Assembly: GCA_015068085.1 (NCBI GenBank)
Contig: SVLF01000022.1
Coordinates: 1 to 41,329 of the forward strand
DNA: 41,329 nucleotides
Reading direction: 5' to 3'
Source: Oscillospiraceae bacterium
GTDB taxonomy: Bacteria; Bacillota; Clostridia; Oscillospirales; JAAYXM01
The translations under genes and the position numbers were made by a program. A model generated the notes under the pieces. The model was given only the letters and a program-made list of their open reading frames with translations, made no database searches and was not told where the DNA came from. Position 1 is the first letter of the stretch; the number at the start of each line of letters is the position of its first letter. Positions 15,977 through 24,800 of this stretch are shown here, piece by piece.

Positions 15977-17170
15977 ATGAATTATCCGAAAATTGAAGGT
16001 AAAGAATATCTCCGGAGAATTGAATGCCTGCGCAAGCAAATGGCAAAAGACGGTGTAGACCTTGTGGTTGGTTTTTCCAATCTTCTGGAAATCGGTATTG
16101 TAAGATACTATTGCGGTTTTGCACCGGTCAACGAAAGTGCGGCGATTGTTATCCCGGCAGAAGGTCAGGTTGTCGTGTGCAGCGGTCAGGCTTCTTTTGA
16201 CTTCTGCGAGGTGGAAAATAAGCTTCCGGAAAGCAGAATCGCTATTCTTCCGGAGATTGGTGAAGTAAGCGGTTTCGAGTATGACACCGAAGGTCAGCTT
16301 GATTTTGAAGAGCTTTTTAATCAGGTTAAGTCAGAGCATCCCAGCGTGAAGAAAATCGGATTTATCGGCAGACTCATTTTCCCGGCTATCATTATGGATA
16401 AGATGAGAAAAGTTTTCGCGGGTAGTACCTTCGTTGACTATGATGATGTTCATTATGAGCAAAGAATAAGAAAAAGCCCTGCTGAAATAGAAATCCTTAA
16501 AACTAACTGGGATATAACATCTGCTATGTTTGAAAACGTTGTTCCGAAAATTGAGGTAGGAATGACAGAACGCCACATAGGCGGGATGTTTGAGGCTGAA
16601 ATGATGAGCCTCGGAGCTGAAAGCTATGTGCAGTCGTTCGCACCGATGGTTGCAACGGGGCAGAAAAACTCTTACATAAGCATGTATCGCAATTCCCTGC
16701 GTCGTATAGAAGAAGGCGAGATTTTAAATCTTGCCGCAGGTGTAAGCTACGAGGGATATAACGGCATAATTTGTTCTCCGCTGGTTCTCGGTGAAATTCC
16801 GCAGAAAATCAAAGATGCAGTAATGTGTGCTTATGATGCGCTTAATTATGCTTCGGAGAAAATGACAGCCGGAACTCCGTGTGATGTTGTGCTAAATGCT
16901 TATACAGAATATCTTACAAAGTACGGTTACATTGATTATTGTCCGTACGGAAGCCTCCACAGCACAGGTATGCTTGAGTGCGAAGCACCTACATTCACAG
17001 CTGCAAACAAACGCGTCATTGAAGAGAATATGGCAATTTGCATCGACGCTTATTTTAAGGGCATGGAATGGGGTTCTTTCCGTATTGAGGATTGTTATCT
17101 TATTACAGCCAATGGTGCGAAAAGAATGACAACTTACAACGACAAAGCAATTCCGAGGATTTTTAAATAG
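15977..17170 (+). CDS. M24-family (creatinase/Xaa-Pro peptidase-like) protein with degenerate metal site
   Basis: 397 residues with a creatinase-type N-terminal domain (RRIECLRKQMAKDGVDLVVG) and a C-terminal pita-bread fold. Active M24 peptidases bind two metals through Asp, Asp, His, Glu, Glu. Here the segment that normally gives the two Asp reads ILNLAAGVSYEGYNGIICSP, with neither Asp. The His survives in SLHSTGMLECEAPTF and the last Glu in FRIEDCYLI, but the first Glu is replaced in ICIDAYF. The protein is thus unlikely to be a standard metallopeptidase. Creatinase itself works without metal, so a metal-free C-N hydrolase is possible, as is a non-catalytic role. It follows the phosphotriesterase-like gene by 17 bases. 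Confidence 0.8.
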   Translation: MNYPKIEGKEYLRRIECLRKQMAKDGVDLVVGFSNLLEIGIVRYYCGFAPVNESAAIVIPAEGQVVVCSGQASFDFCEVENKLPESRIAILPEIGEVSGFEYDTEGQLDFEELFNQVKSEHPSVKKIGFIGRLIFPAIIMDKMRKVFAGSTFVDYDDVHYEQRIRKSPAEIEILKTNWDITSAMFENVVPKIEVGMTERHIGGMFEAEMMSLGAESYVQSFAPMVATGQKNSYISMYRNSLRRIEEGEILNLAAGVSYEGYNGIICSPLVLGEIPQKIKDAVMCAYDALNYASEKMTAGTPCDVVLNAYTEYLTKYGYIDYCPYGSLHSTGMLECEAPTFTAANKRVIEENMAICIDAYFKGMEWGSFRIEDCYLITANGAKRMTTYNDKAIPRIFK

Positions 17171-17181
17171 GAGAACGAGTG

Positions 17182-17550
17182 ATGGAAAAGGGTAAGAAAA
17201 ATTGGGTGTTTTGTGACGGTTATCTTCCGCCTCATGGCGACAACCCGGACTTTGAAGGCCACGAAGCACTTATGCTCACAAACTTAAATGATGAAAAGGC
17301 AACAATCGAATTGACTTTTATTTTCGAGGACAGAGAACCAGAAACCGGTATCAATGTCGAGCTTGACGGTATGAGGACAAAATGCATCAGACTTGACAAG
17401 CCGATGGGGGATAAAGGCTTTAAGCTTTCCGAATCGGTACAGTACACTGTCTGGGTGAAAAGCGATATTCCGATTTGTGCATGCTTTGGCAGACTTGACG
17501 TTCGCCAGACCAATATGTCTTATTACAGCGTGGAAGGCTATACGTTCTGA
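17182..17550 (+). CDS. Sensory rhodopsin transducer (ASRT) family protein
   Basis: 122 residues. I choose the ATG at 17182 because AGGAG (17169-17173) is 8 bases away; a GTG at 17179 is the alternative. The sequence matches the small beta-sandwich ASRT family (PF07100): WVFCDGYLPP, GHEALMLTNLNDEKATIELT, FEDREPETG, VELDGMRTKCIRLDK and GRLDVRQTNMSYYS. The founder is the soluble transducer of Anabaena sensory rhodopsin, and homologues have been proposed to bind carbohydrate-like ligands. No rhodopsin gene is present. Its place between the M24 and TIM-barrel-like genes suggests a metabolic or sugar-binding role. Confidence 0.8.
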   Translation: MEKGKKNWVFCDGYLPPHGDNPDFEGHEALMLTNLNDEKATIELTFIFEDREPETGINVELDGMRTKCIRLDKPMGDKGFKLSESVQYTVWVKSDIPICACFGRLDVRQTNMSYYSVEGYTF

Positions 17551-17583
17551 TTGAAACTGAAAATATGAGAGGGGAAATGAATT

Positions 17584-18366
17584 ATGGCAAAATTAATTGA
17601 CAAGCTGTGGAATTGGGGACATCTTGAAGGCTCTCACAATGAATATACCAAGATGAATTGCAATATGACACCCGAAGGCTTTGCAGAAGAATATGGGATA
17701 AAGAATTCATTTATTATTTCATACGGAGGGAATATTCAGCCACCCTTTGACGAGTTTGCAAAACGCTTTTCTGTTCTCAATGAAGTTAAATGGTCAGTGC
17801 TTGGCGACGCAAGCACACCGCTTCCGGAGGCTGAGCTGGGCAATACTCAGGATGTTATTGATGCCCTTGCCGTAAGCGGAAACATTACCGGTGGTATTGT
17901 TGATGATTTCTTTTCTCCGGAAAGAATGGAGCGCTTCACCCCTGAGGTTCTTATGAAGATGAAAAAGGCACTTAATGCAAAAGGTCTTGATTTCTGGTGC
18001 GTTCTTTATAATTTTCAGCTTGATATGGATCTGGATAAATATATCGATTGTTTTGACGGTATTACCTTCTGGATTTGGGAATGCGATAATATCGTAAATA
18101 TGGAAAGCTATATTGAAAAGCTTTTTGATATTGCAAAAGGTAAGCCGATTATGCTTGGCATGTACTTGTGGGATTATTCGAAGAAAAAAGGACCTATGGA
18201 CAGCGCTTTGTTTGAAGAACAGTTGTCGTATTATTTTCATCTTTTGCTTTCAAAGAACATAGAAGGCGTGATTTATTGTTCAAGCACTATAGGTGATGCT
18301 GATTTGGAAACGAATCGGATACTTAAAAAGTATATTAATCTGTATGGCGACGCACAGATTGATTAA
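17584..18366 (+). CDS. Conserved protein of unknown function, probably a TIM barrel
   Basis: 260 residues, no signal peptide, ribosome binding site GAGAGGGG. I do not recognise a named family. The alternating pattern of hydrophobic strands ending in acidic or aromatic residues (WNWGHLEGSHN, SFIISYGG, GGIVDDFF, FWCVLYNFQLDMD, ITFWIWECDN, IMLGMYLWDYSKK, GVIYCSSTIGD) is typical of TIM-barrel glycosidase-like or sugar-isomerase-like proteins. The DD at GGIVDDFF and the Glu in FWIWE are candidate active-site residues. Similar proteins starting with a WGH-x-x-GSHN motif occur, in my recollection, in polysaccharide-degrading bacteria. It sits inside the AraC-led operon directly before the lipoprotein gene. 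Confidence 0.7.
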   Translation: MAKLIDKLWNWGHLEGSHNEYTKMNCNMTPEGFAEEYGIKNSFIISYGGNIQPPFDEFAKRFSVLNEVKWSVLGDASTPLPEAELGNTQDVIDALAVSGNITGGIVDDFFSPERMERFTPEVLMKMKKALNAKGLDFWCVLYNFQLDMDLDKYIDCFDGITFWIWECDNIVNMESYIEKLFDIAKGKPIMLGMYLWDYSKKKGPMDSALFEEQLSYYFHLLLSKNIEGVIYCSSTIGDADLETNRILKKYINLYGDAQID

Positions 18367-18392
18367 ATAAAAAACGAGGAGGAATGACAAAA

Positions 18393-19955
18393 ATGAAAAG
18401 ATTTATCTCATTACTGCTTGCGGGAATTATGCTTTTTGCGCTCTGTTCCTGCGGCGGTGGCGGCGGGAACGCAAACTCGGCGGTGTCCTATGATATTCAC
18501 GAGGGCAAGCAAATCTCTGATGATGCGGTGCTTGACGTTACAATCGCCAGTCACGCATCCTGGCCGTATGACGAAAACTGGAAGGTATGGGAGTACATAA
18601 AGGAATCCGTCGGCGGAACGATAAACGTAAACGCAATCCCGGCTACGGATTTCGGAACAAAGTTCTCGCTTGTCATGGCAGCACCGGATAGTCTGCCGGA
18701 TGTTTTCGGATTTCAGGGAAAGCCCGGTTCGTTCTCGGATTATTGCGAGCAGGGTGCATTTCTGGCACTTGATGACTATGCAGAGCTTCTTCCTGATTAC
18801 AATGAGTTCTGGAATTCGCGTTCTGATGATGAGCAATGGATGAAGGACACCCGCAAGGGCACAGACGGAAAGGTTTACTACACTCCAATTTACGGCATGG
18901 AGCGTTCAAAGAACATCCGTTCATGGCTCTACCGTAAGGATATTTTTGAGAAGAACAATCTCGAAGTACCGGAAACGATGGACGAGCTCTATAATGTTTC
19001 GAAGAAGCTTAAGGAGCTGTATCCGGATTCCTATCCGTTTTGTATGCGCTCCGGATTTGCCAATATAAACGTTATAGGTTCATCATGGAAACCGAATTTC
19101 CACTATAACACATATTATGATTTTGAAAACGAGAAGTGGAGCTTTGGTGCAGCAGAAAGTGAGGTTATGTACGATATTGTCACCTTCTTGAAAAAGATGG
19201 TCGATGAAAAACTTATGCCGTCCGATTTCTTCACAATCAGCGCATCCTCGTGGCAGGAGCTTGTATCTACCGACCGCGGTTTTATTATGCCGGAGTATCA
19301 GATTCGTATCGACTTCTTCAATAACATTGCCCGTGCGAACAATCCGGAATACACGATAGCGGCAATGAAACCGCCGGTTGCCGGAAACGGACTCGGCGTT
19401 GCAATGGTGAACAAGTTTAACGACGACCCGACCGGTATGGCGGTTCCAAACACCGGAGATGAAGCGAGCATTGCAAATGCAATGAGATACGTCAACTGGT
19501 TCTACTCCGATGAGGGAAGCGAAGTTGTTTCCTGGGGCAAGGAAGGAGAAACATATGAGGTGGTTGATGGCAAGAAACGCTTTATCTTCCCTGAAAACGA
19601 AAATAACGCGCAGATTCTTTACGGCTTCCAGACTATCGGCTCATATCTCCGTATAGATCCTGCGGCGGCAGAGGCGTGTATGTCGGAGGAGCAGGCAGCT
19701 ACTACGGATTTTGCACTTGAGCATACGTATCCTGAGCTTGACCCCACTCAGTATATGAGCATTTCTTCCGCTGAGGCTGCGGAGATTGCAGACTACGCAA
19801 CATCGCTCGGCACACTCGTTCAGGAAAATATCCAGAAGTTTATTCTCGGTCAGCGCCCGATATCCGAATGGGATAAGTTCCAGGAAGAGCTTTCTGCGCT
19901 TCCGATAGAAGAGCTGCTGTCTGTTTATGAAACGGCATACAACAGAGTAAAATAA
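18393..19955 (+). CDS. Extracellular sugar-binding lipoprotein, paralogue of the one at 754-2301
   Basis: The ATG at 18393 is preferred: GAGGAGG (18376-18382) is 10 bases upstream, while the in-frame ATG at 18384 is one base from it. The 520-residue product has a lipobox LCSC with Cys20 in the same place as in its paralogue. The two share long identical blocks (YDENWKVWEYIKE, TRK, YPDSYPFC, WQELV, DRGFIMPEYQ, RIDFFNNIARANNPE), so they arose by duplication. As before there is no permease gene nearby, and the next genes encode secreted proteins with the recurrent module. The Gly-rich linker after Cys20 (GGGGGNANS) is specific to this copy. Confidence 0.88.
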   Translation: MKRFISLLLAGIMLFALCSCGGGGGNANSAVSYDIHEGKQISDDAVLDVTIASHASWPYDENWKVWEYIKESVGGTINVNAIPATDFGTKFSLVMAAPDSLPDVFGFQGKPGSFSDYCEQGAFLALDDYAELLPDYNEFWNSRSDDEQWMKDTRKGTDGKVYYTPIYGMERSKNIRSWLYRKDIFEKNNLEVPETMDELYNVSKKLKELYPDSYPFCMRSGFANINVIGSSWKPNFHYNTYYDFENEKWSFGAAESEVMYDIVTFLKKMVDEKLMPSDFFTISASSWQELVSTDRGFIMPEYQIRIDFFNNIARANNPEYTIAAMKPPVAGNGLGVAMVNKFNDDPTGMAVPNTGDEASIANAMRYVNWFYSDEGSEVVSWGKEGETYEVVDGKKRFIFPENENNAQILYGFQTIGSYLRIDPAAAEACMSEEQAATTDFALEHTYPELDPTQYMSISSAEAAEIADYATSLGTLVQENIQKFILGQRPISEWDKFQEELSALPIEELLSVYETAYNRVK

Positions 19956-19971
19956 TTGTCGACCTCGACGC

Positions 19972-20011
19972 AAAGGCATATGCCTTTGGGATTTTGAGAA
20001 ATCAAAATCCC
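19972..20011 (+). other. Intercistronic stem-loops between lipoprotein and module-protein genes
   Basis: A 16-base perfect palindrome AAAGGCATATGCCTTT (19972-19987) is followed at once by a 10-bp stem GGGATTTTGA/TCAAAATCCC (19988-19997 with 20002-20011) capped by a GAAA tetraloop. No T-run follows, so it is not a classical terminator. It could protect the upstream lipoprotein message from 3' decay and set unequal expression of the two genes. Confidence 0.6.
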
Positions 20012-20048
20012 AAACAAACTTAAATGAATATACGGGAGGAATAACAAA

Positions 20049-21812
20049 ATGAAAAGCAAAGTATTAAAAAAACTTATGTCATTGGCGATTGCAGCAAGCC
20101 TGATTATTGCGGTGCTTCCATTAAGCTATGCTGAAGGCGAAACCCCCACAACGGTGAAATTTGATTTCACGTCGAGTAACATTATGAAATATGAAACTGT
20201 TGGCGAAGATTATGAAGCAGCCACATTCCAGTCTGATGGAGTTACGCCTAAATCGGTACTTACTAAGTCGGTGACGGATTATTTTGCAACGGGAGACTCT
20301 TCTGTTAGCGGTGGAGAGTCATACTGCAGAAATTGGAAGTATTTTGGCGCATCGATTGATATGTCAAAAAGAGCAGATAACATCACCAGTGCGGATGGTA
20401 TGACCTTTTATTTAAAAAGTAATGAATGGGATGAAGCGGATGCTTCATTATGGATAGCTTTTAAAGTAAAAGGTCTTGTCGCAGGTGATTATGTTTTGTC
20501 TTTGAATCCGAGAACGTCAGGTAACAAAGATGGCTGTGTTTGGGTATTCTATATTCTTGAGGACGATGAGGCTTATTACACTGAGAGTGTGGTTAACACA
20601 GCTGCAGTCACTGATGCGATAGACACTCTTGCGGACGGCGTTACCAAGGTCGGCGAGGTTGATACATGGGGAAATTCCAAATCTTCAATGGAGATCGGAA
20701 ATGTAACGCTTTCGGGCGGCTCCGATAAAGAGTATATTGTGCTTATGCGCTCTGAGCGTCCCGGTGCTATTGCCGATGGTGAAAGCTCTTCAGCTACTGT
20801 TAGCCAGGACAGAATCAGAATGCTCGGTCTTACCTTCACTCCGACAGATGCAAACACTATGGCAAACGCTGCGTTTGACGCCACGGAAGCGGCGGCAAGC
20901 TATGAAGCACCGACGGTAACCGGCATAGGTACAGACAACGCAGTTATTTCGCCTGCGGATAACGGCGATGGCTCATTCACGCTTACCGCACCTGATAAAG
21001 ATACGAACGGCAATGCATTCCTCTGCTGGATAAAGGGTATGGAAACGAAGGACAATAAGCAGATAATTTCATTTGAAAAGAAGCTTACATACTACCCTGA
21101 AACCACCGGAGTAAACTATCTTATTGCGGTGTATGACGACTACGCCCCGACCACTGCGGAATTTTACAACAGAAACGGTCAGCTTATCACAACGGGGACG
21201 CAACCGGAGTCTGTTTCGATGGCAGGCTATGGAAGTACCACGAATTGGAATCAGTACGGAACTACAAATATTTACGTTGCAAAGTATGACAGTGAGGACC
21301 CGGTAGCTGTTACCGTAACCGTGAACGGAACTGAGACAACCTATAAATACGGCGATGAGGTTAAGTGCACTTCAGCTGCAACTAACTTCCGTTACTGGAC
21401 AAAGACCGTAAACGGTGTCAAGGAAATTGTAAGCACAAATGCTGAATATGTATTCAATGCTTGGGAAGACTGCACGGTAGAAGCAGTTTGCGGCGGAGAC
21501 GAGATAAGCCTTACGAATGATATGAGAAAAATCATTCTCGGTAATTACACCGCAGGTGATGAAAGCGTTATAATGGCGGAATTTATCGGCTTTGATGATG
21601 CGGTCGAGAAAGGTATTGAGATTACTACTTCGACTTACGGTTCAGCATGGTCATATGCTACACAGCGTATAGCCATGACGAGTAACAAAACACAGTTTGC
21701 AATAGCAAATGACAGCGGTTCGGCAAAATCCGTAACAGGCTATGCGATAGTCAAGGACGGAAACGGCGGATATATTGAAGTAACGGACGGCGAGCTTACC
21801 GTTGCTCCATAA
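20049..21812 (+). CDS. Secreted module protein, shorter relative of the 941-residue protein
   Basis: 587 residues with a Sec signal peptide (cleavage after SYA, residue 28) and GGGAGG upstream. Residues about 36-270 form one copy of the recurrent module (VKFDFTSSNIM, CRNWKYFGAS, WIAFKVKGL, KVGEVDTWG, EYIVLMRSERPGA), closest to the second copy in the giant lyase (LRNWKYFGQT, TAFKVKGV, EYILLLRAERYGA). The C-terminal 300 residues hold two InlB-like stretches (FLCWIKGM; FRYWTKT with YVFNAWEDC) and a terminal domain that parallels the end of the 941-residue protein. No anchor or catalytic motif is visible. It probably binds polysaccharide near the cell surface. Confidence 0.75.
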   Translation: MKSKVLKKLMSLAIAASLIIAVLPLSYAEGETPTTVKFDFTSSNIMKYETVGEDYEAATFQSDGVTPKSVLTKSVTDYFATGDSSVSGGESYCRNWKYFGASIDMSKRADNITSADGMTFYLKSNEWDEADASLWIAFKVKGLVAGDYVLSLNPRTSGNKDGCVWVFYILEDDEAYYTESVVNTAAVTDAIDTLADGVTKVGEVDTWGNSKSSMEIGNVTLSGGSDKEYIVLMRSERPGAIADGESSSATVSQDRIRMLGLTFTPTDANTMANAAFDATEAAASYEAPTVTGIGTDNAVISPADNGDGSFTLTAPDKDTNGNAFLCWIKGMETKDNKQIISFEKKLTYYPETTGVNYLIAVYDDYAPTTAEFYNRNGQLITTGTQPESVSMAGYGSTTNWNQYGTTNIYVAKYDSEDPVAVTVTVNGTETTYKYGDEVKCTSAATNFRYWTKTVNGVKEIVSTNAEYVFNAWEDCTVEAVCGGDEISLTNDMRKIILGNYTAGDESVIMAEFIGFDDAVEKGIEITTSTYGSAWSYATQRIAMTSNKTQFAIANDSGSAKSVTGYAIVKDGNGGYIEVTDGELTVAP

Positions 21813-21843
21813 GTAAGTAAATAATCCAAAGATACACCGGAGT

Positions 21844-21873
21844 GAGGCACAAGAGAATAAAATCTTGTGCCTC
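21844..21873 (+). other. Intercistronic stem-loop before the giant lyase gene
   Basis: A perfect 11-bp stem GAGGCACAAGA/TCTTGTGCCTC (21844-21854 with 21863-21873) with an A-rich 8-base loop. No T-run follows, and the ribosome binding site AAGGAG is 7 bases downstream. It may stabilise the upstream message or modulate translation of the lyase. Confidence 0.6.
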
Positions 21874-21892
21874 TGCTTGAAAGGAGATTGCA

Positions 21893-24800
21893 ATGAAAAC
21901 TAATTTTTTCAGGAAGGGAATATCACTTGTTCTTGCGATTGCAATGCTTATAAGCATATTGCCGCAAACTCAGGTGTTTGCGGCGCCTTCCTCCAAGATT
22001 ACGTTTACCTTTGCCAATGCAGAGACGAAGCTCGGGGCAGAGGGAACGGACTGGAGTTATTGGACAACCGCGCAGGGGGCAAGCAAAGCAAATACATACG
22101 TTAACCTGCGCTCATTGAAGAACTATTACAGCAACGGCACCGATGTGCGTAATTGGAGATATTTTGACGATACGATGGTAAATAAAGATGCCGCTAAGCC
22201 GTTTGGCGGACTTTATTCGGCAAGCGGCGGAACGTGGGCGACAGGTTCAGCTACGACGTGGGGCAATTGGCTTGCTTTTAAGGTGAAGGGACTCCATACC
22301 TCATCATATAACGTAAGCTTTACAGCTCTTGATACACGAGGCTGCGTTATCGGTATGTATGTTCTTGATAATGCGGTCTATGGGAACAGCACCACAGCTG
22401 AAATAACAGAGGCGCTTGCAAATTCCTCGAACGGTGTTACCAAGGTCGGAGAGCTTGATTTCTTCGGAGCTGCAAAGGGAACAAAAATGCAGTTTGGAAG
22501 TGTGACACTTTCGGGAAGTGAAAGTACCGAGCATATAGTTGTTTTTAAAATGGAAGGAGCGGGAACGCTTGATGAGGGTGAAACAAGCGAAAAGACAAGC
22601 AGTGAGCCTCGCTTGTACATCAACTCTCTTGTTTTTGAGGAAATAGAGGTGCTTGCGGAAATTCGCGGCAGCAAAACATCTGCCACGGTAGGTGAAGAGG
22701 TGTTGCCTGACTTTTCGTGGATTTCAACATCCGGTGCCGAGTGTGCGGCGGAGAAAGTTATCGATGAAATAGTGTTCACGGAAAATGATGACGGTGCCGT
22801 GCTTCAAGGCAGCAACGGAAAGCTTTATGCCGTAAAGGCGGGACAGGCAAAGCTTTACATAAAAGGAAGTCTTGCAAGCGGACTGGGAGGCAGTAAGACA
22901 AGTGATGAAATTACAGTGACCGTTAGTGAAAACAGCAGAGCCTTTAACGGAGAAAGTGTTTATTTTGATCTTTCGGCTGTAAATCTTGTAAAAAAAGAAT
23001 TATTTGAAGAGTCTGAATATACAAATCCTCCGACTAATTCTGCGGTTTATACAAGGGCGCTTGATGAGTATTGTGAAAACGGCACCTACTTAAGAAATTG
23101 GAAATATTTCGGGCAAACGCTGCCCGGAAATATGGAAACGACTTCCGCGGACGGTACGCGTTACACGGGAGGAAAACTTGAACAGTGGACGGCATTCAAG
23201 GTAAAGGGTGTTCCAAAGGGTTCATATAACATCATCTTGAATAAAAAGGCAGAACACGATCGTGGATGCGTATGGGAAATGTATGTTCTTGATGCTGCAT
23301 TATACGAAAACTGTTCAACCGAGGAAATCACAGCGGCGGTTGAAGAGCTGCGTGCGGGCGTTCAGAGAGCAGGAGAGGTTGATAACTATGCAAGTACTGC
23401 AAGTGCACTGAAGTTCGGTGTCGCCGATTTTGCAGGTGACGAGAACAGTGAATATATTCTTCTCCTGCGCGCCGAACGTTACGGCGCGGTTGATGCCGGT
23501 GAAAAGGAACCAAGCACCCAAAAATCTGAGGTGCATTTTAAAATACAGGGTATAACGCTTGACGGAAACTATATTGCAGATATCAATACAGAGCTTGAAT
23601 ATACTCAGCTCGGAGTAGGCGAAGAAACAAAGATTATTTCAACAACAGGCAGAAAAAACACAGGTGAAAGTATTTCAGATGTTTCGGAGCTCGGATATGT
23701 AAATTACGCCATTGTTGAAGGTTCGGAGTTTGCGGAAATATCCAAGGATGGAAAAAAGATAATTACCAAAAAAGAGGGAACGGCTGTTCTTGAAACAACA
23801 GCATTTATTGATGGTTGTATTGTGACAGACAGAGACACCATTGCGGTGGCAGATGAATTTGGAATAGCAAGCGTTTCCCTAAAGGGGAATACCACTGCAT
23901 ATCTTGGAAATCAATTTCGGCTTGTTCCCGTTACGGTGACGGGAAACGGCTCTGAAATTGTACCAGCAGATGCTGAAATAAGCTACACTATAGACGCGAA
24001 ATATGCGGATATTGTTACGGCTTCGGGTGATACACTCATTGCAGGAAATGTTGCAGGAGCTGCTGAGGTGGCTTTAAGCATTACATGCCGAGGAGTAACA
24101 ATTAAAAGCGGGAAAATTGCGCTCAGCGTAACCGACAAGCTTGAGCCTCTCTCGGGAAAGACGGCAGAGGTTGCGCTTGGCGGTCTTGCGGTTGAAAGCG
24201 AGAATGCAGCGATCGGTGCTGTGAAATTTAATGTACCGGAAACGGGGAGATATCAGCTCACACTTACCGCAAGCTGCAACAAAAAGTCGGGAATGCTTGA
24301 TTTTTATGCAATTCCGTACAGCGAGGCGGCAGAGAAAAATCCTGAAATGTATCTTTATGGCGGCTACAAGCTTGCCGGTGCGAACCTTTACAGCAGTCCT
24401 GCGGCAGTAAGGGATATAATGCTTGAGGATGCCGTCTTTGATGAGCTGGGAGAGTATTTGCTTGTAGCCGTCATCAATGGAAAAAACGGAGCAAGTGAAG
24501 GATATGAAGCCGCGATGGAAAAGCTCACGCTTGACGGTGTTTCTGTTATTTCGGATGTTATGATAGATGTATATTCTCCGCGTCTCGGACCCGGTGATGA
24601 AACAGAGTTTGAGATTTATGCGTATCTTTCAAACGGAGCTTCTGTTCCGGTGGAGATGGCAGAGCTGAGCTTTGAATATAACGTGGATGAGCTTACTGTT
24701 GATGTTGATACATTGACATTGAAAACGAATGAGGAAAATCAGGATCCGAAAAGCAGTGATTTAGCCGTTACGGTTACATATAAAGACTACAGTGCAACCG

